A stretch of 64,000 bases of DNA, from assembly GCA_016715945.1 (NCBI GenBank), contig JADJXJ010000001.1, positions 310,001-374,000 of the forward strand, read 5' to 3'. The translations under genes and the position numbers were made by a program. This document shows, piece after piece, positions 16,544 to 26,268 of the stretch (positions within the stretch are counted from its first letter, which is position 1; each line of letters opens with the position of its first letter). The notes beneath the pieces were generated by a model that saw only the letters and a program-made list of their open reading frames with translations, was not told the origin of the DNA and ran no database searches. The stretch is from Bacteroidota bacterium (GTDB taxonomy: Bacteria > Bacteroidota > Bacteroidia > Bacteroidales > F082).

Positions 16544-17911
16544 TTAAATCGAAGTCCTAAAGCGCAGTTTTTCTGGAAGAAATATTGCTAAAAAGCTGAC
16601 AGACAGCCCATAAAGCACCGGATCGGACGGAAATTCGAAAAATATGGCCAACAACCAGGCGAGCAGACCGGAAAGCATGGAAGCGATAGCTGCACGGCTT
16701 TGAATCGTTTTGGTAAAAAGTCCGGTAGTAAGTGGCACAAACAAGGTAACCAAACCCAGGGAGGCGGCTTGCCCGACCAGCGCATACACATTGCCTTTCG
16801 TCCATGCCAGAATCACCGACACCAGTGCAATAAAAAGTACACTCATGCGCGAGATATTCAGGAATTTGCGATCCGACATTCCCGGCATCTCAGGCCGCAG
16901 GATGTTTTCGGAGAGTATGGCAGCTGGTGCCAGAAGGGCCGAACTGGCCGTGCTCATGATGGCCGAGAGCAATCCGGCGAAAAATAAAATCTTAACTGCC
17001 GGCGAGGCCTGTGCCGCCACAAGTTGTGGTACAATCAGCTGAGGATCATCGGTCATGATGTTCAGATGCTTTGCTGCCAGCGCCATCAGCAATGGAACCA
17101 GGCCCACACTGAGGTACATCAGCCCGGCTGCCACGGGCGACCAAATTGCCGTGCGTTCGTTGCGCGACGCCATGACCCGCTGAAAAATATCCTGCCCGGC
17201 AATACTTCCAAGGCCGATGGTGATCCATGCTGCCACATAATCGGCAATTTCGATGGGTTCAGCTTCAGGAATGAAACGGAAAAAGCCCTCTGGAGCTGAG
17301 CTAATGAGCGTGAGCGGCGAAATTTCGAGAAATAACTCAAGCCCGAAAGCAGCCAGGCCCAACAGAATAAACAACATTTGCAGAAAGTCGGTCACCGCAA
17401 CCGACCACATGCCACCCACAAAAGTGTACACCGTAACCACCAGCCCTGCCAGAAGGAAACCTTGTCCGGACGGCAATCCGGTGAGCGCCTGCATGATGAT
17501 GCCAAAAGCCACAAATTGCGCTGCAATCCACGATAAGTAAGGCAGGATGATCATCCACGATGCCATCTTTTCGACACGGCTTCCGTATCGCTCCCTGAAA
17601 AAATCGCCCAGGGTGAGCAATTGCATTCGGTATAACGGACGGGCATACCACAGTCCGACCAAAAGCAGACACAAAGCTGCCCCAAAAGGGTCGCGCACCA
17701 CCGCCAGCAGTCCGCCTTCAGCAAACTCAGAGCTGGCACCCAATATGGTCTCGGAGCCGAACCAAGTAGCAAATAGTGTGGCCGTCACCAGGTAAAAGGG
17801 TAACCGTCTTCCGGCCAGGAGGTAGTCTTCGGCATTGCGCACATAGCGTGCCGCCAGCAAGCCGGCCAGAAGGTTGCCTAAGGTAAAAAGTACGATAAGT
17901 GCAGTGGTCAT
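16544..17911 (-). CDS. Sodium:solute symporter (SSS family)
   Basis: 455 residues with about 12-13 hydrophobic spans. Early motifs NAEDYLLAGRRLPFYLVTATL and FATWFGSETILGASSE are typical of the SSS family; AGLLSAIMSTASSALLAPAA contains the conserved Ser-Thr-Ala region of the sodium site in the later half. Imports a small solute with sodium across the inner membrane; the substrate is not readable. It ends 7 bases from the convergent PagL-like gene. A second SSS member with a closer PutP resemblance is at 38842-40293. Confidence 0.87.
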   Translation of the reverse strand: MTTALIVLFTLGNLLAGLLAARYVRNAEDYLLAGRRLPFYLVTATLFATWFGSETILGASSEFAEGGLLAVVRDPFGAALCLLLVGLWYARPLYRMQLLTLGDFFRERYGSRVEKMASWMIILPYLSWIAAQFVAFGIIMQALTGLPSGQGFLLAGLVVTVYTFVGGMWSVAVTDFLQMLFILLGLAAFGLELFLEISPLTLISSAPEGFFRFIPEAEPIEIADYVAAWITIGLGSIAGQDIFQRVMASRNERTAIWSPVAAGLMYLSVGLVPLLMALAAKHLNIMTDDPQLIVPQLVAAQASPAVKILFFAGLLSAIMSTASSALLAPAAILSENILRPEMPGMSDRKFLNISRMSVLFIALVSVILAWTKGNVYALVGQAASLGLVTLFVPLTTGLFTKTIQSRAAIASMLSGLLAWLLAIFFEFPSDPVLYGLSVSFLAIFLPEKLRFRTSI

Positions 17912-18150
17912 TGTCCGAAAAGCTGAGTGGCGAAAATAAAAATTAGCTGCATCATTAGCGGTCTGTTGACGAGTAAGGATATTTTCGGTTACATATCCCT
18001 AAGTTCTAAATTAGGGGCTAACCATGGGTAGGTGCATCATCACTGTTTCCCAGGGGAATCTTTCATGTGCAAGTGAAACTGTACCTTTTTCCCAAGCCGC
18101 TCAGCGCAGGAATTAACAGGAAATCAATGAGGTGAGTTCAGGAAATAAAA

Positions 18151-18175
18151 AAGGGCTGCGTTTTTTGCAACCCTT
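18151..18175 (-). terminator. Intrinsic terminator after tRNA-Arg
   Basis: Stem 18151-18159 with 18167-18175 followed on the minus strand by a T-rich run. The one mismatch on the plus strand becomes a G-U pair on the minus strand, which fixes the orientation. Confidence 0.7.
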
Positions 18176-18185
18176 TGAAATCAAG

Positions 18186-18259
18186 TGAACCTGAAGGGAC
18201 TCGAACCCCTAACCTTCTGATCCGTAGTCAGATGCTCTATCCAATTAAGCTACAGGTCC
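18186..18259 (-). tRNA. tRNA-Arg (anticodon ACG)
   Basis: 74-nt cloverleaf on the minus strand: acceptor GGACCTG pairs with CAGGTTC (one G-U), D arm GCTTAATTGGATAGAGC, anticodon loop CTACGGA with anticodon ACG, T arm with TTCGAGT loop, discriminator A. CCA is not encoded. Confidence 0.95.
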
Positions 18260-18272
18260 GTTTTTGTGGGTG

Positions 18273-18302
18273 CAAATATACAACGAAATCCTGCTGATGC
18301 AA
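18273..18302 (-). promoter_or_regulatory. Promoter of tRNA-Arg
   Basis: Minus-strand TATATTTG (18273-18280) with TTG (18300-18302) exactly 19 bases upstream; about 14 bases before the tRNA 5' end. Confidence 0.6.
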
Positions 18303-18332
18303 CAAATTAATTTCATTAAAACTTAATGTTGT

Positions 18333-20618
18333 TTAGTGTCGACCGGGCTTTGGGTTGAGAAAGAACACTTTACGTGATAACCGCTGTCCTGATTCATCCA
18401 CTACAGTCACCACATGTTCGCCTGCATCGGCAAGAATAGGCATGCGATGTTCTGGTCCTGTGGTGGTGCCGATATAGTTGCCATCGAGGTGCCAATGCAC
18501 GCTCAGGTCTGCCTGCTGGTGGATCAGGACAAACACAGTAGGGTGCATATTGCCAGAAAAATCCCTGGGAAGAAAGATTGAGGCATTGGCAGGCGGGTAG
18601 GCGAAATCCATAATTTGATAAGGTGATGAGTTACATCCGGGAAAAAGTGGAGGCAAAGGGCGGTAAGCGCTGTTGGCGATCTGGTAATAGTAACTCATCA
18701 CTGGTGGAAGCACAAACCATGTCTGTCGCTTGGTAGGAAAAGGTGGCCGACAGCCCTCCGAAATGCGCCAATGGCTGGTAGTATCGGTTGTGATGAGCTG
18801 ATGAAAGCTGCATGTTTTTACCTTGCTACCGGCCGGCGTCCCGACGACAGAGATGGTTGGGCAATCTGGTCCGGGGCTGTAACCTGACAATTGACAAATC
18901 TGGTAGCGGTGGGGCAGGAGAGAAGCTGGCGGGAAAAAATCCTGGTTGCGCATGAGTGCAAATGCCAGATCGAACAACAAGGGGCCGGCAGCCGAGGCGC
19001 CGGTGAGTCCCGGACGTCCGCTTCCATCGGCATTTCCAACCCAGATGCCAATCACGTAGTGTGGGTTAAACCCCACAGCCCATGCGTCGCGCTGGCCAAA
19101 ACTGGTACCTGTTTTCCAGGCAAGAGGTAATTTCACTTCAGCATCAAAGCTTGTGACCACGGTTTCCGGGCGATTCAGGCCGGTGAGCGCTTCGGCTGTG
19201 AGCCTGCAAGCCTCGTGGCTCAACGGAAATGAACCATCACCGTGCAGGGCTTGTCGGGCCAGTCTGGCATATATTTTTGTCAATTCCAGCAGGTTTACCT
19301 CGGCTCCGCCCAGGATCAGCGAAATGCCATAGTGTTCGGCGGATTTTTTGAAGCCGCTGAACCCCATGGCATGGATTTGATTAATGAATTTTTCAATCCC
19401 ATATTCTTTGAGCAGCCACGCAAAGGGGATGTTGAGCGACCGCTGCAAGGCGGTCTGGGCTTCCACCGCCCCGCTGAAACTGTTGTCGAAGTTGCGGGGC
19501 GAATAACTCCCCCACCAACTCGGAATGTCGGGCAACAGGCTTTGCGGGTGTATCAATCCTTCGTCGAGTGCAGAAGCAAAAAGCAAGGGTTTGAGCATAC
19601 TGCCGGGGCTACGCATGCTTGCAGCCATGTCGTTATGACAGCCTGGCACCTTGCTTTGGGGGTGGGCATTGCCCATGTAGGCAATGATATTGCCCGTTTC
19701 GGTTTCCCGGATAATTACAGCCAGGTTATGAACAAATGTGGGAGATACATTCAGACGTTGGTTTTCGGCCATTTGTAGTACAATTTGCTGCACATCAGCG
19801 TCTAACGTACTGTGTATAAAACCGGTCTTACCTTCCTTGCGGGCTTGTTCCAAAAAATGAGGGGCAAGGTCCGGAAAAGTGTATCTGCCTTGAGGCAGGG
19901 GTTCGGTCAGGGCGAGCTCGAGGTCTGTAGAGCTTATCTTTCCCATGCGGTGTAATTTCCTGAGAAGGCGGTCGCGTTTTTGCTGAAGCTGCCCCACGTT
20001 CTTCTCAGGATGAATGTTGGCAGGTGAATTGGGCAACACGGCAAGCAAGGCAGCCTCGGCCCAGCTCAGGAGTTCCGGGGGATGTCCAAAATAGCGCCAT
20101 GAGGCGGCATGCAAACCGTTGATATTTCCCCCAAAAGGAGCAACTGAGGCATAATGCCTCAAAATTGATTTTTTGGAATATTTCAGTTCTATCGAAAGGG
20201 CGAGCCAGGCTTCAGCAATCTTGTGTTTCAAACCACGATTCTTGTATCGCACCGAGATGCGGGCTAGCTGCATGCTTATGGTGGAGCCACCACTGACGAT
20301 CTTGCCTGCCCGGATATTTTGAAAAATTGCCCGGGATACCGCGATGGGGTCAATACCAGGGTGCCAGCGGAAACGCTTGTCTTCATAGGCCAGCAGTGCG
20401 GCAACATATTTCTCCGGAAGGCTGTCGGCGGGTGCAAACCGCCATTGGCCATCAGAAGCCAATCTGGCGCCCAACAGCCTTCCGTGCCTGTCGAGAAGTA
20501 CCGTGCTCAGGGGTTCGCGCCCAAGTGGGTCAGGCGAGAACCAGAGAAACGTCATGAACACAAGAACCGATGATAAAGCAAGCAATATTTTTTTTTGCTG
20601 CTGGCGGGAATTAGGCAT
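18333..20618 (-). CDS. pbpC: Penicillin-binding protein 1C
   Basis: 761 residues. A membrane anchor (about 9-28) is followed by a GT51 glycosyltransferase (about 55-230: AYEDKRFRWHPGIDP, GGSTISMQLAR), a transpeptidase (about 290-560) with SMLK in RSPGSMLKP, SLN in RSLNIPFA and KTG in AWKTGTSFGQRDAW, and a C-terminal PBP1C-specific beta domain (about 670-755). It polymerises glycan and may crosslink peptidoglycan at the periplasmic face. It starts 9 bases after the alpha-2-macroglobulin gene, a partnership seen widely in Gram-negative bacteria, where the macroglobulin is thought to guard the periplasm when the wall is breached and PBP1C to repair it. Confidence 0.94.
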   Translation of the reverse strand: MPNSRQQQKKILLALSSVLVFMTFLWFSPDPLGREPLSTVLLDRHGRLLGARLASDGQWRFAPADSLPEKYVAALLAYEDKRFRWHPGIDPIAVSRAIFQNIRAGKIVSGGSTISMQLARISVRYKNRGLKHKIAEAWLALSIELKYSKKSILRHYASVAPFGGNINGLHAASWRYFGHPPELLSWAEAALLAVLPNSPANIHPEKNVGQLQQKRDRLLRKLHRMGKISSTDLELALTEPLPQGRYTFPDLAPHFLEQARKEGKTGFIHSTLDADVQQIVLQMAENQRLNVSPTFVHNLAVIIRETETGNIIAYMGNAHPQSKVPGCHNDMAASMRSPGSMLKPLLFASALDEGLIHPQSLLPDIPSWWGSYSPRNFDNSFSGAVEAQTALQRSLNIPFAWLLKEYGIEKFINQIHAMGFSGFKKSAEHYGISLILGGAEVNLLELTKIYARLARQALHGDGSFPLSHEACRLTAEALTGLNRPETVVTSFDAEVKLPLAWKTGTSFGQRDAWAVGFNPHYVIGIWVGNADGSGRPGLTGASAAGPLLFDLAFALMRNQDFFPPASLLPHRYQICQLSGYSPGPDCPTISVVGTPAGSKVKTCSFHQLITTDTTSHWRISEGCRPPFPTKRQTWFVLPPVMSYYYQIANSAYRPLPPLFPGCNSSPYQIMDFAYPPANASIFLPRDFSGNMHPTVFVLIHQQADLSVHWHLDGNYIGTTTGPEHRMPILADAGEHVVTVVDESGQRLSRKVFFLNPKPGRH

Positions 20619-20627
20619 GACAAATGA

Positions 20628-23600
20628 TCAAGGTCGTGAACGAGGTGTGATTTCAATCCTTGATGCGCCGGTAAAGGCTTCGATATCAGTCTCGTACATT
20701 GAATTTAAAAATATGCCGGGAAAGACAAAGTTACCCGAATAAGTCACCGAGATTCGAACTGAGTAAATTCGCTCTTGTCCGGGTGCAAGCGAGAAGTAGT
20801 TGATCACTCTGTCGTCGCGCACGTCGGTATAATCCTGCGAAAATTGCGCGGCAATCGTCGGCGAACCCTCCGGGACATTGCTTCCCAATACCTCCCAGCC
20901 AGCCGGCAGGATGTTTTGCAAAGCAAGGAAATTGCGTTGTTTGTTGCTTCGGTTGACAACTTTAACCCGCATGATTGCGGTTTCGCCTTGTTTGAGGTCT
21001 TTGATCTCAAGGGCTCGACCGTCGAGGGCAGTGAACCACACCTTCAGCTCCGCATTCCTCGAAATCGGAGCAGCTTCCTTTTCCTCAGGTATGGCCGATG
21101 TAAGCAGGTTGAAATACAGACCTTTGGCGCCGGTATTTCGCAAGGTCAGGCTACGATCTTCCACATCGAGCAAATGCCGTTGCACACTCGATTGCAGGGT
21201 GTATTTTCCGGAGTTTTTGCCGCTTAGTTCGTAGGAAGCTTCGTCTCCTGCAGGATTCAACTTTGCCAACTCCTGCCATGCAAGCAGTAGCCATCCGGTT
21301 TCATTGGTGTTCAACGCTTTTATCCGGACATCTGTTGCAAGTTGATCAAACAAGCTAAAAGCTTCCGCTTTTTCGTCGATTGCCAGCAAGGACAGGACAC
21401 GTATGCTCAGGTCGCGCACCGGACTGCCGAAAGTCGTGGCTTCGAAATCCGAAACCGACTTTCGACGGTTGCTGATTCCAAGCAACAACTCTCTTGCAGC
21501 CTGTTTTTTGCCTGCGGTAGCATATGCCAGTGCAAGCATAGTTGCCGATCGATCATCGAGTGAGGGCAGTTCACGCATGCGGTTCATCGCGTTGATCAGG
21601 GGTGTGCCAGCCTGTGCAAGCACATATAGCCTGTAGGATTGCAGGAACAATTCCAGATCTCCTGAATGCCAGTCACTCCATCGTCTCGCCCTCTGTTTCT
21701 GTGCTTCCAGCGTACGATCATACAACGCTCCACCGGAATATCTGCCCTCGCGCAGAGCAAGTGTCAGGAAATGAACGGCATACACGAAGGTATATTCATG
21801 CACCTGGGCGGTGTTGGGCCAGTAAACGGTATGTCCATTGGCATCGATACGCTGTTCTACCTGGCGGAGTGCCGAAGCCATCGCCCGCTCGTATTGCTGC
21901 ATTTCCTCGCTCCCCGATTTGAGCAATCCCGGCAGATACAGCATGGCCATTCCCTGCGATGTAATTTGTTCGGTACATCCATGGGGATAGCTTAACAATG
22001 AGTTTAGCTTACCTCCTAGATCGATATCAGGCAGCCTCATTGCTTCGAGCTGTGCCATCCGGCTTCTGGTTCCGGGAAATTGTGGTTTGATTTGAATGCT
22101 TTTGCCTGGTTCGAGCTGGAGACTCTTCGACAGCTGTTGCCGCACAAACGGCTGTTCGATACTCAGGTTGACCTGATTGGAAACGCTGACTTCCTGGTTT
22201 TTAGCACTTATGGTGAGGCTTCCGCTTCCTTCTTCCAGGGCTTTGACCCTGAAAACCACCGTTTGCTCACCTTTTCCGGTGGATTGGATACGCTGCGTGC
22301 TGGTTCCGGTTACTTTCAGCTTTCCCTCACTTCTGAGGCTGATGGCAATCTGCCCTGCTTTCCCTGTATCGTCGAACAAGGTAACGGGCAAATCGAATTC
22401 GTCGTCTGGCCGGAGCAACCGGGGTGCGGTTGCAAGCACCATCAGCTTATTGCGCACGTGGAGGCTGCGGGCTGAGGCACCGGATGCGGTATTGTTGGCT
22501 GCAATAAGCATCACCCGCACTGCACCGGTATAGTTGGTGATATTGAAACTATGTCTGGCTTTGGCACCAGGGGCAAGTAAAAGAGGTCCCCTGACGATGA
22601 CCACAGGTTTAAACCGTTGTTGTCTTGCCTTTTCGCGCCGTGGAAGGTTTTCGTCACCACCCACAGCCAGCACCTGTTCCAGTTTTCCACCGTAAGCTCC
22701 CAAAACCTGCTCGAACATGTCGCTGGTGAACACGCCCAATGCTTCACGTTGATTGAAATGGGCATAAGGATCCGGCGTGCGGAAATTTGTCAAATCCAAC
22801 AGGCCTTCGTCCACAATGGCAAGCATATAGCTCATCGGCCGACCTTTGCTTTCGCTGATTTCGATCGTAAAAGGCTTCCCGGCCTCAACTGCGTCGGGCG
22901 CATTGATGCGGGGTTCGAGCTTTCTGTGTGGGTTTTCAATCTTCAGGTTTACAATCCCATAAAGCCTTACGGGCATGTCGTTTTCCACATTCCCAACCGG
23001 TTGTATCAAGCTTAGGTGGGCATACACATTTGGACTGAATTCGGGTCGAACCGGTACTTCTATGCGGTTGAGACCTTTTTGGGTGGTTACCCATCGCCAC
23101 GACAACTGCCGGCTGCCATTTTCCAGGCTCAGCAGAAGCCTGCCTTCAGCAGGTGCCTCGAAACTGATCACGGCTTTATCGCCAATCAGGTAATTGCTTT
23201 TATCGCAGCTGACCCTGAGCTGATTGGCGCCAGAGATTCTTTGGTTTCGTGATGTCCCCACAACACCGTAAATATTTAACAGTACAGAAGTGCTATGGCC
23301 GTTGTTCTCGCTCACCACAATGATGAAGGTGCCCAGATCGAACCGCTCTGGCTTCCATCGTAAAATGCCCTTTCCATTGTTGAGCAACACTTCCCCCTGT
23401 GCAACATTCACCGCATTGGTGGTGCTGACATATGCCGCACGTGAATTGCCATCGCCGCTCCACCACCAGTAGTCGTTTAGCCTGAATATCTGGTAGTTCA
23501 GGCTCAGATTCCCCTCTGCAATTCCGGATGTGCTGAGTCTGACAACATTAAACTGATGCTGATCTGCCTCTGGTAAAAAATCTTTTACTGACAGAGCCGG

Positions 23601-26126
23601 GTCTTCAATACCAATGTAATGGGAGTAAGTATCAGACAGATATCGGTTGCTTGCCACCGAGAATGCGCCTCCGGGTTCGTAAGCTCTCACTTCGAGCTCC
23701 ACTGCTCTGCGGCCTCTGAAACGTGAGGCTTCAGGCAGTTGAAGCTGCATGCTGGCCGAGCCATTCTCATCCAAAAGTGTTCCGGAGAGCTCCATTTTAT
23801 GGGAACGGAATGCCTCAATGGCCTGATTGCTGAAGTTGTATCCTTCAAAACCTTTGAATTGCACTGGGACGTCGCTCACGGTTTGTTCAGCTGCTAACCT
23901 AAGTCCGGATGCAGCATCTCCATGCAACCAATTTACCCGCAATCCGATCGCTGGCTGAAGGTCTTCTTTCCCAAAGAGCCGGTTTTCAGGAACAAATGCA
24001 ATTTTTAGCCGGTTTGGCATCACAGTCTCGACCCTGATGCGACGGGTAAAACTGGCATCGCCAACTGTAATGCGTATCGTCCAAATGCCTGTGGGCGATT
24101 CAGGTCGGGTGGGCATGCTGAAACGAATGAGGTTATGCGCTCCAAAACTGAGCGTTTGACGTCCGGCGGGTCGATTCCGTGCATCCAGCAGTTCCAGAAC
24201 TACCGGATGAGCGCGGGGCAAGGGGTTGTTGTCCAACATGAATCCGATGTGCAACGTATCCCCCGGACGATACACGCCCCGTTCGGTGAAGATAAATCCG
24301 TTAAGTCCTGCCGAGGGTCTGGTGCCATCTACATCAAAACGCCCAAGTGGTTGTAGCTGGCTGCCATCGAGCTTCAAATACACGGTGCTGTTGCCATGGG
24401 TGGCTACAGCAATCCATGCATCAACCAGTTGTTGCGTAAGCACCACTTGTCCCTCAACATCGGTTTTTGCCCTTGCTATGCGCTGAAGCTGAAAATCAAA
24501 AAGTTCAACAGTGGCATCCTTAACAGGCATAGCACTTTGAAGATCAGTAACATAGAATCGGTATTCCCGGCTATTTTCGGCTTTTTTTGACATCAAACCC
24601 AATCGGGTGTAAAAGAGGCTTTTGGCGACAAAACGATCAGAATTATAGTAACTGTCGTGGCATGGGTTGTCGCGTTCCTCCCACTCATAATTGTCAGGAT
24701 AGTAATAATCAGGCTGATAGTAATAATCGGCCCCCCACTGTCGGAGTTCTGCACTTGTAATCCGGCCGGGCGGGGGAGGAAGCTGGCCTGCACATGGCAA
24801 AGCAGTGTAACTCTTTTTAAACGTGATATAGACCCTATAGAGTGACGACTGATCGGTGACTATGAGCTTGCTCAAATCAATAGCCCTTTTCTGCCAGCTC
24901 ATCAGCGATGCTTCGTCGGCTGTTGAAAAAACCATTTGCTGGCGGGCCACTACCCGACCTGTGAGCCGCAGGTCGTAGTTTCCATCGAGGTCATTGGTCT
25001 GCAGGTGCCGCAACATATTGTTTCCAAACACTTTGATTACCTGCACGTCCACTGCCCTCAGCCCTATGGTCTGGAATGGCAGCATCATATTGTTGCCCGT
25101 GATGATAGTGCTTGAGTTTAGTAGTCTGACGGCAGGTCTCAGCTCGTCGAATTCCAAAATGGTATCCAGTGCTGGTTCGAGGTTTTTGCCTGAAATACTC
25201 CGAAGACCGGGCGACAGCTTCAGTCGAAACGTTCCGCTGATGTTTTCTTTGGGAATGAGTTCCAGCAGGTTTTCGCGGCTATCTATCTGAAAATCAACTT
25301 CAGGTTCCGTTAGCACCATAGCCGGAACCGACTGATCGGGAGCGGGAGGCTGGCTGAGGCGGATCTTAATCCGCTGATTCGGATACATGATTGCTTCGAG
25401 CTGCACGACCCGGAAATTTTCTTTGCCCGGAATCATCAGCTCATAACTTCCTTTTCGTGCTATGCCCAACTGACGGGCATTCCATCGGAAACTAAGTTCG
25501 CGTGGCTCTGGGGCAGGTGAAAAGCTCCGGCTTTTGTAAACGATGCTCCTGTTGTTTTCTGAAACAGAGAAGATAAGTTTAAGAGGGCGACCGTTGAGTG
25601 TTGCCGAGGCCAGATCCTGAGGTACCCCCTGAACAAGTGGATGCGACAGGCTGAACTGGCCCTCTATCCACAGGCTGTCGCCATCGCTCATAAATTGAGG
25701 TAAACCTGCTGCAATTGCCGGTGGAGCAAGACGCGTATGGAACCTGAATATGTGAAAATCAGCTGGAACTTGTTTCAACTTTCCCAAAAAGAAGCTGACG
25801 TTAACAAACTCTTCATTTTCGGGCCATCGAATGTCGGGCGTAAAAATAAGGGTGTATTCATCGGCCCATATTGCTTTGCCTGCCACGCCAGGATCGAACC
25901 CAAGCAATGAATTGGTAAGCAGGTCATCTTGCCTGATGCTGTCGGATACCTTGAAGGCCAGGGTGATACGCAAAGGAGATGCGGCCTCGGGAAGAAGGCG
26001 GCTATATTGAGCTATGTAGGCTTCAAACTCCGGAACAGGCTCATAGGGTTTGCGACCGGATTGACAGGAAATGAACAGTGAAAATAGAGCTAAAGCAATG
26101 ATATACAGTTGGTTGTTTTTCGACAT
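20628..26126 (-). CDS. Bacterial alpha-2-macroglobulin lipoprotein
   Basis: About 1,832 residues. The lipoprotein signal MSKNNQLYIIALALFSLFISC supports a start at 26126 rather than 26150; a near-consensus promoter core (TTAATTTG, 26148-26155) overlaps the longer frame. The body is a chain of MG beta domains (PTGIWTIRITVGDASFTRRI, FTERGVYRPGDTLHIG), and the thioester motif GCTEQ (Cys about residue 1384) begins an alpha-helical thioester domain. The Cys-Gln thioester lets such proteins trap attacking proteases covalently in the periplasm. The frame is intact over 5.5 kb. First gene of the pair with pbpC; divergent from mnmE. Confidence 0.93.
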   Translation of the reverse strand: MSKNNQLYIIALALFSLFISCQSGRKPYEPVPEFEAYIAQYSRLLPEAASPLRITLAFKVSDSIRQDDLLTNSLLGFDPGVAGKAIWADEYTLIFTPDIRWPENEEFVNVSFFLGKLKQVPADFHIFRFHTRLAPPAIAAGLPQFMSDGDSLWIEGQFSLSHPLVQGVPQDLASATLNGRPLKLIFSVSENNRSIVYKSRSFSPAPEPRELSFRWNARQLGIARKGSYELMIPGKENFRVVQLEAIMYPNQRIKIRLSQPPAPDQSVPAMVLTEPEVDFQIDSRENLLELIPKENISGTFRLKLSPGLRSISGKNLEPALDTILEFDELRPAVRLLNSSTIITGNNMMLPFQTIGLRAVDVQVIKVFGNNMLRHLQTNDLDGNYDLRLTGRVVARQQMVFSTADEASLMSWQKRAIDLSKLIVTDQSSLYRVYITFKKSYTALPCAGQLPPPPGRITSAELRQWGADYYYQPDYYYPDNYEWEERDNPCHDSYYNSDRFVAKSLFYTRLGLMSKKAENSREYRFYVTDLQSAMPVKDATVELFDFQLQRIARAKTDVEGQVVLTQQLVDAWIAVATHGNSTVYLKLDGSQLQPLGRFDVDGTRPSAGLNGFIFTERGVYRPGDTLHIGFMLDNNPLPRAHPVVLELLDARNRPAGRQTLSFGAHNLIRFSMPTRPESPTGIWTIRITVGDASFTRRIRVETVMPNRLKIAFVPENRLFGKEDLQPAIGLRVNWLHGDAASGLRLAAEQTVSDVPVQFKGFEGYNFSNQAIEAFRSHKMELSGTLLDENGSASMQLQLPEASRFRGRRAVELEVRAYEPGGAFSVASNRYLSDTYSHYIGIEDPALSVKDFLPEADQHQFNVVRLSTSGIAEGNLSLNYQIFRLNDYWWWSGDGNSRAAYVSTTNAVNVAQGEVLLNNGKGILRWKPERFDLGTFIIVVSENNGHSTSVLLNIYGVVGTSRNQRISGANQLRVSCDKSNYLIGDKAVISFEAPAEGRLLLSLENGSRQLSWRWVTTQKGLNRIEVPVRPEFSPNVYAHLSLIQPVGNVENDMPVRLYGIVNLKIENPHRKLEPRINAPDAVEAGKPFTIEISESKGRPMSYMLAIVDEGLLDLTNFRTPDPYAHFNQREALGVFTSDMFEQVLGAYGGKLEQVLAVGGDENLPRREKARQQRFKPVVIVRGPLLLAPGAKARHSFNITNYTGAVRVMLIAANNTASGASARSLHVRNKLMVLATAPRLLRPDDEFDLPVTLFDDTGKAGQIAISLRSEGKLKVTGTSTQRIQSTGKGEQTVVFRVKALEEGSGSLTISAKNQEVSVSNQVNLSIEQPFVRQQLSKSLQLEPGKSIQIKPQFPGTRSRMAQLEAMRLPDIDLGGKLNSLLSYPHGCTEQITSQGMAMLYLPGLLKSGSEEMQQYERAMASALRQVEQRIDANGHTVYWPNTAQVHEYTFVYAVHFLTLALREGRYSGGALYDRTLEAQKQRARRWSDWHSGDLELFLQSYRLYVLAQAGTPLINAMNRMRELPSLDDRSATMLALAYATAGKKQAARELLLGISNRRKSVSDFEATTFGSPVRDLSIRVLSLLAIDEKAEAFSLFDQLATDVRIKALNTNETGWLLLAWQELAKLNPAGDEASYELSGKNSGKYTLQSSVQRHLLDVEDRSLTLRNTGAKGLYFNLLTSAIPEEKEAAPISRNAELKVWFTALDGRALEIKDLKQGETAIMRVKVVNRSNKQRNFLALQNILPAGWEVLGSNVPEGSPTIAAQFSQDYTDVRDDRVINYFSLAPGQERIYSVRISVTYSGNFVFPGIFLNSMYETDIEAFTGASRIEITPRSRP

Positions 26127-26268
26127 GGTTTTTGGTTTTGGTGATGCCAAATTAAGCTGCGTTGGTCATACTGACGCTTGATTTTATGCGCTGTTGAAAA
26201 AAAATACCTTGCACAGTCAAACCCCGTAAATCAGGCCGAAGTTGTACTTTTATCCCAAAATGTGACCT

